The position numbers and the translations under genes were made by a program. Shown piece by piece: positions 51,331 to 61,323 of a DNA stretch of 64,000 nucleotides. The stretch covers positions 30,659,979 to 30,723,978 of the forward strand of contig NC_088302.1 in assembly GCF_032854445.1 (NCBI RefSeq), read 5' to 3'. The stretch's first letter is position 1, and each line of letters starts with the position of its first letter. Source of the DNA: Liolophura sinensis (lineage: Eukaryota > Mollusca > Polyplacophora > Chitonida > Chitonidae). The notes under the pieces were generated by a model. The model was not told the DNA's origin and made no database searches. It saw only the letters and a program-made list of their open reading frames with translations.

Positions 51331-51719
51331 GTTAAATTAAAGGTTGAGGTCAATTTTCAAAAATTTCTGATATTTACCTGCCTCAATGTTTAATCGTTGA
51401 ATTCAGGAGCACAGTAGGTCCATTCCGTAAGGCACTTTGCAGAATGAAGTTGGCCGTCAAATCACTCAAATACTGCGAAACACGCCAAATTCTGGTGTGC
51501 TTTAAAGAGAATATGACCCTTATTACAACTCCTGCAAGTGTAAAGCCGTTCCCAAGTCGAAGTATTGTTGAAATCCACAGAAATATTTCCTTCTCACTCG
51601 TCAAAATAACTTTGTGCTGTCATGTCCAGTCGGGTGTACTAAAATCTCGGAATCGTGCATCAAAAGATACGGAAAGCAACTTAACAAGACAAGATAATGC
51701 AACCAGTCTTAAATGACTA
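51331..51719 (+). repeat. Dispersed repeat X, contiguous copy
   Basis: Matches 27371-27495 (first part, same strand) and 27839-28079 (second part, opposite strand). Here both parts are contiguous. A 90-codon frame at 51444-51716 shares ITTPAS, FPS and RNISFSL-KITLCCH with the other copy, but the opposite strand is equally similar. Confidence 0.65.
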
Positions 51720-52048
51720 CTTCAGTGATGATCTCATTAATTGACACACAAAAAGATAAGGCATGTAAGTTTTGCAAACTTAAGGCCATGGAGAGGAATT
51801 TAATAGGTAATTTTTTCTTCTCAAATGCTGTGACAACTTACCACGGCAACTGCATCAGGTTTTTAAATGGAGCGCGTGCTGACGTTGGTTTAGTGCCGAC
51901 GTGGCTGAACGAAATCTTGCCAAACCTAACGTCAGAACAATCTGAGATTAAATTTCATATAGATTTGCAGCTTTTTCACATATTTGGAACTAGTCCATAC
52001 AGATGGACGAAATTACATAATAGTCTGCAGAACTTATCTGACATTTAA
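51713..52048 (+). pseudogene. Intronless frame with a PHD-like zinc-binding start, function unknown
   Basis: 111 codons. I do not recognise the gene. Near residues 17-48 it reads KACKFCKLKAMERN ... NAVTTYHGNCIRFLNG. The C-x2-C, a run of about 20 and then H-x2-C resembles the first half of an extended PHD finger (PHF7/G2E3/PHF11/PHF6 style). The second half is absent. It abuts repeat X, overlapping its frame by ATGA. It could be a decayed retrocopy, a small unknown gene or chance. It lies upstream of RPL21 in the same direction. Confidence 0.25.
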
Positions 52049-52111
52049 AGTTCTCTGAACATCTCCCGTCATCTACACGGCAAGGGGAGGTAAACCTGTC
52101 AAAAAATCAGT

Positions 52112-52125
52112 CTTCCGTCATGTTT
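52112..52125 (+). promoter_or_regulatory. Candidate RPL21 transcription start and 5' noncoding exon
   Basis: CTTCCGTCATGTTT followed by GTAAGTATAG: a pyrimidine-tract (TOP-like) start and an excellent donor, upstream of the acceptor at 53171-53172. The coding exon begins nine bases after that acceptor, so a noncoding first exon is required. Placement here is inference. Confidence 0.3.
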
Positions 52126-52810
52126 GTAAGTATAGTGCCTTGAGTGAATGGTCGATCTGAGTCTGTGTGTAAAACCAAACATTCAGATACTTGTCTGTAG
52201 ACATCTGGAAGTCTTAACAACATGTATATGTAGATGACATTTAAAAGAGCAGTACAATGGGGACATGTCAAATGCAGTAGGACCTTGGCGCCATTTTATT
52301 GATGTCAAACGTTTGTTCTTCAGGTCGTGATCATGACCTCATAATAAAGACAAAACAACATTACAGTTGGAACTTGTACATTGTGACATTGTAGATGGTG
52401 CACAGTAATAATGTTTGACGTAACAATAGGTCAAGGTCCTGCTGCACACTAGCGCCACCTTACGGGATTAGGAAATATGGCATCACCCCATTGTGTTGCC
52501 CTCGGTGATATGTCTCTTTAGTTTGGTTCACGTTTGGTAATCCATATTGATGCCAGGAAAGTTTTAATACATGTGTAAAAGGCAGAAAGTATTCCTTCAA
52601 GTAAATCTGACATGTTTGTGGCTGTTTCCCTCTGTAACTCCTGCAACTGCATTGCTCGGATGAGGGTCGCCCAACTCAGCAACCAGGTATCTCTACTGAG
52701 CCTACAGGCCTTCTAATCTTCCAGAATTGTCTTGCAAGTGAACAGTTGACCTGGACACTTTCCCATGATGCGGTGAAGGAAAATGTTCGTAATCATAGAA
52801 GTTCAATGGT

Positions 52811-53040
52811 AACAGTAGGCCTTTTCTGAATGACTCTTGGCTTCCACTGAATTACCTCCCTTAGGAGCAGCAGCAGTGCTGCAGAGTGACAATGGGTCTG
52901 GCAGGCTGTGTTGAAGTGTGAGAAATGGAACATCTTGTAATGAAGTCTGTACATTATGCTGCGACAGTAACAAATATTTCTAAACAACAGAATGTAGAAA
53001 AACCATGACATTTACATTGATAGTCCTGGAAATGTTGATC
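52811..53040 (+). ncRNA. Candidate intronic snoRNA-like element A (RPL21 5' intron)
   Basis: Shares a 5' block (AGTAGGCCTTTTCTGAATGA) and a 3' block (AACAGAATGTAGAAAAACC, then TTGATAGTCCTGGAAATGT) with 54944-55115 in the next intron. The middle differs and is 58 bp longer here. The ACA triplets near the 3' block could be H/ACA tails, but I could not fold convincing twin hairpins. Confidence 0.3.
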
Positions 53041-53181
53041 AGGTCTGATAGCTTTAGTTTTTGAACAGCTGTGTGATTATCATGTTCTTTGCATGGGACT
53101 CAGAGTATGATATGATTACGGTTGTACTTAAATGGAGGATATCAATTCATAATTATATTTCTGGTTTTTCAGTGAGCCAAG

Positions 53182-56100
53182 ATGACGAATCCAAAGGGTT
53201 ACCGCCGTGGTACACGGTACATGTTTTCGAAGAAGTTTCGAAGAAGTGGGGTCATCCCACTCTCCAAATACATGAAAGTGTATCGCCGAGGTGACATTGT
53301 TGACATTAAGGTAAGGCCAAAAGATACAACTAAAGACAAAGTGATGCGAATAAAATTTCTTATAAAGTTAACTGTGCAATTATTTACACCAGGACGTTTA
53401 TTAATGGGGTAGCCACTGAAACAGTTTCATATGTGTTTTGCAGTAAGTGAATCATGTGAAAAGGTGCTTCTCTTTATTCTTCAATACAAGGAAGATCACA
53501 AATTGTAATATGAGATACAAGAATTTTCATTTATTAGTTCTGTACTCAAAGGCGCATTTTTAGGGCCAACAAGCAACTCACTAAGTGAATTGATCAAATC
53601 TTCACTGAATAGTTTCCTCCCACCATAATACTGACCGCCGTCGTATAAGTGAAAAATTCTCGAGTAGGGGTAAAACATTAATCAAAACAATAAATAAATC
53701 ATTCACCTAACAAGGTGGTGTGAATGCAAGATTACATGAAACTATCCTTATTTGTATGATATTTTGAAGCTGTTGTGAATTTGTAGTTATTTATTTTAAG
53801 CTGTAAGGAGCCTCTCACCAATGCGGTCGCTGTGAGTTGAAGTCAAGCTCATGCTAGCTTCCTCTCAGGCCGTAAGTGGTAAGGTCTGCCAGCAACCTGT
53901 GGATGGTGGTGGGTTTTCCTGGATTTCTCCCACCATAATGCTGGCCGTCGTCATATAAGTGAAATATTCTTGAGTATGGCCTAAAACACCATTCAAATTA
54001 AAATTTGAATGTAACTGGAAGTAAATGCTGAGACCCTAAGTCTGTTGTTGTTGTGGGCAATGCATCTCTTTGGCAAAAATGGGTTGGGTATCTAGCGCTG
54101 ATTTACTTTGTTTTCATCCACAGGATGATTAAACCTGACGGCTGTCAGTTATTTGACAAATTCTTGAGTATGGTATTAAACAGCCGATTTCACATGCTTT
54201 GTTTCATGGATTTGTCAGATGGAAATAAGACAGTTAAGCCCTGTCACATGATTTGTAGAATGTGACAAATTGTACTGTGTGGTGGTGTGGGGGGGGGGGG
54301 ACATGGAACTGAAATGAAAAAACTGTATGTACGTGAAATGTAAACTTCTACCGTATTGAACCTGTGTAATTCCAGGGCGATGGGGCTGTACAGAAAGGCA
54401 TGCCCTACAAGTTCTACCATGGCAAGACAGGCCGAATTTTCAACGTTACCCAGCATGCTGTCGGTGTCATTGTGAACAAGACGGTTGGGTAGGTTTTTTA
54501 TTCCTGTATTGTTTGTATTGTGCTTTATGATAAACAGTTGTCCTATTTAACTATACAGAGAATATGATTTGATATGAATTTTCTGCCAACAGTCTCCAGT
54601 ATAGCCTCTTTTAAGTGGACTGCAGTCACGCCTTAGACATTTATAAATGGCAATCTTGCTACTACACTGTCGTAATGATTCTCAGCATAAGGGTTTAAGT
54701 ACAGGTCAGTTCAGTGTTTTCTGTAAACTATCTGGTATTTTTGGCTTAGAATTTCAGTTACTAGTATTTCAGAGTTTGTTTTCAAAATTTTCAAAATGTT
54801 TTCAGGTGAGTGACAAGAAGGTTAACTTTTTGAGCTGTTGTTGCATTTGGTGGGGTAGCTGGGGCCAGTACCAAAAAGCATATGTAAATTTGCGACAGGC
54901 TGAAGTGTTGTGGCAACATATCACTTTAGTATGTGTTACCATGACAATAGACCTGCTCTGAATTAACTCCTGTGTTAAACAACAGCGACTATGGCGAGAT
55001 TGGGAGATCACCCTATCACAGCATGTAGTATGTAGGTTGGCAACTATTTTCTAGGCGACAGAATGTAATAAAAACATGATATCAACCTTTGAGAGTCATC
55101 GAAATGTCAAGAGATCGTAAATGAAGTTGTTTTCAGCTCAAGAGTTTACTGAAATTTTCCATTGTATTTAATTAGGACAGGGATTTTAAATTACCTGTAA
55201 ATGGATTTTAAAAAACACATAACATTTTTCCTGGGCTTTCCAAATAAGTTTTAAAAATTAAAATATGCCTTAAAGCTAGCTTATGTCGCTTTGTTTCGAA
55301 ACTTGCCACTAGCCATTTTCTGAGATCCCAGCTAAGCACAGCTTACTTCTAAAAATGCACCTTTTAAACAGGAGAGTGACCACAAGGGAGGGAGCCCTAT
55401 TACGCCTGATAAACTCCACTCAAATAGGTCATGGTTAAGACAGTTGACTTTCCGTGTGTAGGTTCAATCCAGGGTTTGGGATGTCACTGTTAAAGATTCA
55501 TTAAAGATCAATTGCCTTTCACCAAGGCGGTTTGCATACCTGTATATCACACCTTAGAAAGTTTATTTGTAATTTTGATGTTTTGCCCCAAGCCCTCTTT
55601 CCCACATCCTCAAACATTATACCTCGTCCTGGGTTTAAGTAAAAAAATTATTGAGTGTGACCTTAAACAACAATCAAAGAAATAAATAAATGAAACATTT
55701 TTCAGGAATCGTATCATCGCCAAACGTATCAATGTGAGAATTGAGCATGTGAAGCACTCCAACTGCCGTCTGGATTTCTTGAGGAGGGTGAAAGAGAACG
55801 AGGATAAGAAGCGTGAAGCCAGTGAGAAGGGGATCTCTGTGAACTGCAAGAGACAGGTGTGTGTAATGATCCGTTATTGCAAACATAACAGCTTTGGTCA
55901 ATTTATCATGAGGTTAGGGTATTAAGGACACAAGGTCAGTTTGTGACTGCTTTGCAGCAGTAGGCTTAATTGCATTCTTTTCAAGTTGTGATGCTTTCTC
56001 TGAGCCTCGCTCTGGTTCCCCCTGAGCATGTGTCTGATTTTTCTCTGATCTCTCTGGATTCAACTGGTTTCATCTGAGCCTCTCTCTGGATTCAACTGAG

Positions 56101-57080
56101 CCTCTCTCTGGTTTCGTCTGAGCCTCTCTCTGATTTTCAGTGAACTTCTGTCTGAATTCAACTGAACCTCTTGATCGTCTCTGAATCTTTGTCTGGTTTT
56201 CTCCGAACCTCTTCTCTAGTTTCATCAATCACTCCGTGTTGTTCTCTGAACCTTTGTCTGGTTTCCTCTGAGCGTCTCTCTGGTTTCCTGTCAGCCTCTC
56301 TCTCTCTCTTGAGACGAGTTACCTCGTAGCCTCTAAGGTTTCCTCTCTGCCTATGTCTTCGTTCTTCCTCACTCAATGCTCCAATCAAATCTTGTAAAAG
56401 TCAGTGTTCCGTGTTAAAACTGGGATCAACTAAGGTTGAATCTGAGCAAGAAAAGAAAAAGAAAAAATATGGCATTCTGGCAAAGTCAACAATCTTTAAC
56501 AACTTTCTTGAACTTAATGACAGAAATACCTGTGAAGTCCACTGCCTGTAACAGTAATACATGCACTTGTACTTTGAAAATGGTGCAGAGAACATGTGAA
56601 GAGTAATACCCCTTGGATCAAAATTTGGAGCTGGGACTCTGAAACTCCCAGCCCAAATGTTAAATTATTTGTCCTTGGTGTGTTAATAAGTATGATTTAA
56701 ACATTTGGCTGAACATATATTTGGCTACGATACTGAATATGAATCTACCTTCAACCTTTTCAGCTACTTCTGTGACCAATATTACGAAACACTCTGAGAG
56801 AACTATGGTGTATAGAGAAATAATTTGTATAGGTTTATTAAGTTTGGACCTTTACTGACACAAGCAAAGCATTTTAGCATCATTATCAGTGTAACTGTAT
56901 GTATAAATTCCACTGAAAAAAGTGACTTATAGGTCGAAAATGTTGAAGTTTTGCAGTAAAGAGTAATTTTTTGAAAATTTTACTTTTCAGCCTGCACAAC
57001 CAAGGAAGGGCCATTTCGTGAGAACACGCTACAACAAACCAACTGTCATTCAGCCAATACCTTACGAGTTCATTGCCTAA
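53182..57080 (+). CDS. RPL21: 60S ribosomal protein L21 (eL21)
   Basis: Structural protein of the large ribosomal subunit. Coding exons 53182-53310, 54376-54488, 55706-55856 and 56991-57080 give 160 residues, the same as human eL21. Starts [19 protein letters not shown]; continues [47 protein letters not shown] and [19 protein letters not shown]-stop. All introns are GT-AG with consistent phases. The ATG follows an acceptor by nine bases, so a noncoding first exon lies upstream. Introns hold SINEs, a pyrimidine minisatellite, a hairpin and a pair of homologous elements that may be snoRNAs. Confidence 0.97.
53613..53700 (+). mobile_element. SINE family 1, tail part, in RPL21
   Basis: TTTCCTCCCACCATAATA, CGTCGTATAAGTGAAAAATT and an AATAAATAAAT tail. 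In the intron between the first two coding exons of RPL21. Confidence 0.85.
53806..53999 (+). mobile_element. SINE family 1, head-truncated, in RPL21
   Basis: Starts at AGGAGCCTCTCACCAATGCG and runs through the core to CACCATTCAAATT. Lacks the A-box segment. Confidence 0.88.
54944..55115 (+). ncRNA. Candidate intronic snoRNA-like element B (RPL21 second coding intron)
   Basis: Counterpart of 52811-53040: AATAGACCTGCTCTGAATTA at the left, GACAGAATGTAATAAAAAC and TTGAGAGTCATCGAAATGT at the right. RPL21 introns host snoRNAs in vertebrates (family knowledge), which makes a snoRNA duplication plausible. Confidence 0.3.
55412..55694 (+). mobile_element. SINE family 3 (tRNA-derived) ending just before RPL21 exon 3
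   Basis: The head has GGTCATGGTTAAGACAG (A box-like) and GTAGGTTCAATCCAGG (B box). The tail region reads TTGAGTGTGACCTTAAACAA and AAAGAAATAAATAAATG. The tail ends about 12 bp before the acceptor of the exon at 55706. Confidence 0.7.
55998..56345. repeat. Degenerate pyrimidine-rich tandem repeat in RPL21 intron
   Basis: Many diverged units of roughly 25-33 bp based on CTGAGCCTCTCTCTGGTTTC. Period is irregular. Confidence 0.8.
56623..56658 (+). other. Perfect 13-bp hairpin with one bulge in RPL21 last intron
   Basis: ATTTGG-a-GCTGGGA, a nine-base loop CTCTGAAAC, then TCCCAGC-CCAAAT. All thirteen pairs are Watson-Crick. It could be half of an H/ACA snoRNA or a small regulatory hairpin; no box motif was confirmed. 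Confidence 0.5.
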
Positions 57081-57113
57081 ACTCACCTTACAATTCACTG
57101 TACAGTCTGACAA

Positions 57114-57119
57114 AATAAA
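57114..57119 (+). terminator. RPL21 polyadenylation signal
   Basis: AATAAA 34 bp after the RPL21 stop, with GTGTTATATCCTGCC downstream. The short 3' UTR is typical of ribosomal protein genes. Confidence 0.85.
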
Positions 57120-57445
57120 GTGCAGAAAGAAAACCAGATGTGTTATATCCTGCCTGTGAGTTGGAGTTTGTCATGCAAGGTTTCCTAAGTGGTGAAGACG
57201 AAGAGTTATGAAGGTTTTATTGTTGCACTCATGTCTCCTTCCTCCCCCCCCCCCCCCCCCCTTGCAGTTGTACGAGTGCCTAATTCTTTGAACACTGTGG
57301 TTTTCACAACATCAAAATAGTGATAACAGCTCAAATGGTGGTGTCCCTTCAGTGGCAATGGTTCATGCTATCTCTCATTTTAGGTCAATAGTTGATTAGG
57401 TGAAATTTGGCCTTGATGATTTTAGACAAAAACTCCATCCAAAAA

Positions 57446-57645
57446 CTAGCCTCTCACCCATGCGGTCACTGTGTGTTGAAGTCCAGCTCATGCTGGCTTC
57501 CTTTCTCAACTTACATGGGAAGGTCTGTCAGCGAACGGTGGAAGGTTTTGGGTTTCCCCGGGGCTCTACCAGGTTTTCTCTCCCATAATACTGACTGATG
57601 TCATACAAATGAAATATTCTTGAGTAAGATGTAAAACACCAAACT
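57446..57645 (+). mobile_element. SINE family 1, diverged, 3' of RPL21
   Basis: CTAGCCTCTCACCCATGCGG through a diverged core to GTAAAACACCAAACT. The tail has decayed. Confidence 0.85.
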
Positions 57646-57893
57646 ATTGAATAAGTTCAATAATGAAAAACTTGAAGTTGTCCGGGAACAACTGCTTAGT
57701 TAAGAAAAATTGAAGCTGGTGAAGTCACAAGTGTCAAAACATGTAAGGCAGGAATCTGCCCCCTCACTGAAATGGAGTATGTCTACCTTATTTGTCGGTC
57801 ATCGGCTGACAGGATATTGAAAACTGGGTCATCAGACAAGTGGGCATTTATGTGTACTGTATATCTTTAACCTCTCAACCACATGAGTACTAT

Positions 57894-58162
57894 CTGGGCC
57901 TTCGTGGCTCAGTTGGTTAGCGTGCTAGCGCAGCGTAATGACCCAAGAGTCTCTCACCAATGTGGTCGCTGTGAGTTCAAGTCCAGCTCATGCTGGCTTC
58001 CTCTCCGGCTGTACGTGGGAAGGTTTTCAGCAATCTGCGGATGGTCGTGGGTTTCCCCCGGGCTCTGCCCGGTTTCCACCCCCCATAATACTGGCAGCCG
58101 TCGTATGAATGAAATATTCTTGAGTACGGCGTAAAACACCAATCAAATAAATAAATAAATAA
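57894..58162 (+). mobile_element. SINE family 1, full length
   Basis: A box TGGCTCAGTTGGTTAGCG, B box GAGTTCAAGTCC, full core and an AAATAAATAAATAAAT tail. Close to consensus. Confidence 0.93.
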
Positions 58163-58352
58163 CGAGTACTTTCAGTGGACTCTACTTCATAGTTTTCTCA
58201 GATTGTATGAAAATATTGGTTGCACTTGTGGTTAGAAAGGTTGAATAATTAGGGTATGCATTTGTGACCAGTGTACTTTTTAAAACAATGTAAAAAAAAA
58301 AATTGAATTAATTTGTCTGACTATGTTTTGAATTATCCGTTTATTTAATACA

Positions 58353-58455
58353 AAAAAGAAAAAAAATACAGAGCTTTCCTCCCCAGACTCGAACTCGCGA
58401 GACTTGGGAGAGTGAGGATGTGGTCGTAAATCACTACACTACAGCTGCAACAGCA
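58353..58455 (-). repeat. tRNA-like Pol III sequence (pseudo-tRNA or SINE head)
   Basis: On the - strand: TGTAGTGTAGTGATTTACGA (A box-like), GCGAGTTCGAGTCTGGGGAG (strong B box), then a T-rich run of TATTTTTTTTC type like a Pol III terminator. The T-stem and anticodon stem do not pair fully, so a working tRNA is unlikely. Confidence 0.45.
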
Positions 58456-58460
58456 ATTGG

Positions 58461-58620
58461 TGCTGGCATCCTCCCCGGGTGTACTTGAAAAGGTCTGACA
58501 GCAACCTGCAGATGGTCATGGGTTTCCCCGGGTTCTGCCCAGTTTCCACCCACCATAATGCTGGCCGCTGTCGTAGAAGTGAAATATTCTTGAGTACGAC
58601 GTAAAAACACCGATCACATC
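58461..58620 (+). mobile_element. SINE family 1, 3' part
   Basis: TGCTGGCATCCTC through the core to GTAAAAACACCGATCACATC. Adjacent to a - strand tRNA-like sequence. Confidence 0.85.
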
Positions 58621-59912
58621 ACTCAACCAAATCAACAAATGAGAGAGCTTAATTCCCAGCATCACTGCATCAGAGAGTTCTACTAAAACAAAGACAATTT
58701 TTTTGCTTTAAACATGAAGGAAGTCATTCCCCAAAAAGATCTTATGCACAAAGGTTAGAAGTACTAAGAGACAAATTATTTTCTGGGTCACAACTCCTTC
58801 CATCATTCAACCAGGGCTCCAAATTGACCAAAATGAACACTGGGACATTTTACCTCTATACTCAGATAGTATATGTTTTCAAATAGTGAAAATAAAAACT
58901 GTAGAAAAATATTTTGGATTGATTTGCTGCATCAGCAATGGGCCAAAACCCCTCCATACCATCTCACCTAGTTGTTTAATGAAATATACGGTATCCCATT
59001 TCCATGTGATGAGTCGATATTACGATTCGCACCACTTCAACACTGCTTTACTCACTTTGTGGTAAAATTAAAAAACAAAATAATCTTTACCTGGCAGCAA
59101 AGAGGAAAATGCATGGGTAAAAGGGTGAAGTCCATCAGTGCTATCCGTTGGTTTTGAACTCCTGCATGCCGACAATATAGTTTCTGCCATGACGATTTTT
59201 TTTACGTGTAAAAAACCATACAAATAAATAAATAAATAATTCACATATCAAAATAATGTCACGACAGGAAACCTTTCTAATTATCTCCAACTATAAGTAA
59301 TTGCAATGCACAGGTGTCCTAAATGACAATATATTAAAACATTTATTAACACAATATGCAAAATAAAGCATGCAGACAGGATGAACAGAAATATGCATGC
59401 AGATGAACTCAATTTAGTAAATTGGATTCCAAACACCTTAAATTCAAAAATATAAATATTAATAATTTTTATTTTTATTTATTTATTTGGTTATTTTTGT
59501 TGAAACTTACATATATGTCAGAATTTTAAATTTCATATTTGAATCTGGGTCATAAACTAAGTTACTCTTTTTCCAGAGTAGCCCCCTTACATGCTTAATA
59601 ACTCCAGCCCTTATACTCTAATCCATTTATCACAGTACTCATGAAATTCGGAGCACTGGAGTACTGAAGAGTGAAACTAGCTCCCAACAATACATATTTC
59701 GTGAATAAAATTTTTGTTCAAATTTAATCATTGTAGAAAATAGGCTACCCAGTATGTAGCCTATTTTTGCATAATTGCATAATCACCTACAATTCAGCTT
59801 GCAGCGAACATTAGCCGAAAATGCACGATCAAAAACATTCCTGACTTTGAGATGGTTTTGTCATCAGAGCCTGTGATTGACAGCTGTCGAATCTTTGCAA
59901 CATTCCATTCAG

Positions 59913-60215
59913 CCAATCAAAGTAGCTCGATGATTCACTGCATGGAAAATGTACCTCCACCGTGAAGAGTTCCTAGGCGGAAGTAACATACAATGTGTGA
60001 GAAGACAACACTCGATTTTTCAAAATGTAATTATTGTTATCTGAAATTGAGTATGCTGTTGCTCTCGGAGGATGTGTCTATGCTAGTTTAGAGGCCTGTC
60101 ATCACCGGCGTTGGATTACTACGCAGGGGAAACAGTTTTGAGGAAGTGTATAGAGGCGACTGGTCGTTGTTTGGATGCTGGCAGTCGAGTGTCGGAGTGA
60201 AACGGGAGTAGACAC
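59913..60215 (+). promoter_or_regulatory. Candidate ARAP promoter and noncoding first exon
   Basis: A CCAAT box (59913-59917) precedes sequence with more CpG than its surroundings. A donor-like GTATGT at 60216 could end a noncoding exon that splices to the acceptor at 62347-62348. No direct evidence of transcription. Confidence 0.3.
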
Positions 60216-60751
60216 GTATGTAATGCCTAGCTCTGTGCGTCTGGGATCTGTCTGTCAAACAGACGTCACACTGACACAAAGAAATCGTTTTATCGAAATT
60301 GTTAGAAAATTACGAGTTTAATCGATTTCATTGGAAGCATAGCGAAAAGCATTGAAAAAGGATAAAAGGTGAATGGGGACTCTGATGACATCACGGATCA
60401 TTTCTAGCATTATTGTGAAAGATGCCTTGAGTGATGACAAGCTGCGGAAACTGGGCTCCGCATGAGATGCTGCTTGTTAGTCATTCTTGTATGATGACAC
60501 ATGTCTTACAGAACCCATTGACCTAATTCATTTTAAATCAACGTGTTGTCAGAATCCTTGTATGACAATGTCACATACTGTGGAAGTGATTCCATAATTT
60601 GCAGTCATTTGTCTCTGTCAAAAGAGAATGCAACCAGAATTATAAGATTGCTCTGCAATTAAGTGATGGAATAGGTAAAAGTTAACATACACATACATGT
60701 ATGTTATTGTTGACTTATTTGACATATTGTTGATGTAAATATGGGTTTTCC

Positions 60752-60880
60752 TTTATTTATTTATTTGATTTGTGATTTGTTATTTGTCTTTTACGCCATA
60801 GTAAAGAATATTTCACTGATATGGCCAACATTATGGTGGAAGGAAACCAAGCAAATCCCGGGGGAAATGGGTTTTGAACC
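60752..60880 (-). mobile_element. SINE family 1, diverged
   Basis: + strand begins TTTATTTATTTATTTGATTT (tail) then TTTTACGCCATAGTAAAGAA, ATTATGGTGGAAGGAAACC and TCCCGGGGGAAA: the reverse of tail and core. Confidence 0.82.
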
Positions 60881-61096
60881 CCGAAGTTAATTGAAATGCT
60901 GTCAGAACACTGACTCACTGATGCTTTCGTTTGAAGGAGTCTGCTGCGCATATGTCTAAACAGACATTGAGAGATATGTTTAAAGGAATCTACACCTTGG
61001 ATAATACTAAGACAAGTATAAAGACCTCAGCAGAGAAAATTCTAATAGCAAGCAATGCTGGTCTCCTGGCATGAAAATCTGATTTTGAATGCCATG

Positions 61097-61323
61097 GTTT
61101 AGCATGCCAGCACGACACTGTGACCCAGGAATCTCTCGTCAATGCTGTGTTTGTGAGTTCATCTTCAGCTCATGCTGGCATCTTCTCCAATCGTACAGTC
61201 ATGGATGATTGTGTGATTCTTCCAGGCTCTGCCGGATTTCCTCCCACCGTAATGCTGTAGGCCGTCATATAAGTGAAATATTCTTGAGTGCGGTGTAAAT
61301 CACTAATCAAGTAAATAAATCAA
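61097..61323 (+). mobile_element. SINE family 1, old full-length-like copy
   Basis: A decayed head (GGTTTAGCATGCCAGCACGA), a B box-like GTGAGTTCATCTTCAGC, a diverged core and AAGTAAATAAAT. Clearly older than the copies at 44373 and 57894. Confidence 0.8.

Larger units (their letters stand above)
47405..52111. other. USP12/46-RPL21 divergent intergenic region
   Basis: No conserved exon apart from the possible USP12/46 first exon near 49489. It contains a family 2 SINE, the dispersed repeat X copy at 51331-51719 and a PHD-like frame at 51713-52048. Both promoters should lie between about 49.5 and 52.1 kb. No clear TATA box or CpG island was seen. Confidence 0.5.

Noticed and set aside
52740-52830. 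Box C/D snoRNA with ATGATGC and CTGA
   Set aside because: The C box has a mismatch, the ends do not pair, and no C'/D' was found.
57245-57262. Poly-C run after RPL21 as a functional element
   Set aside because: Plain homopolymer beyond the poly(A) signal; several similar runs occur in the window (12.78 and 54.29 kb).
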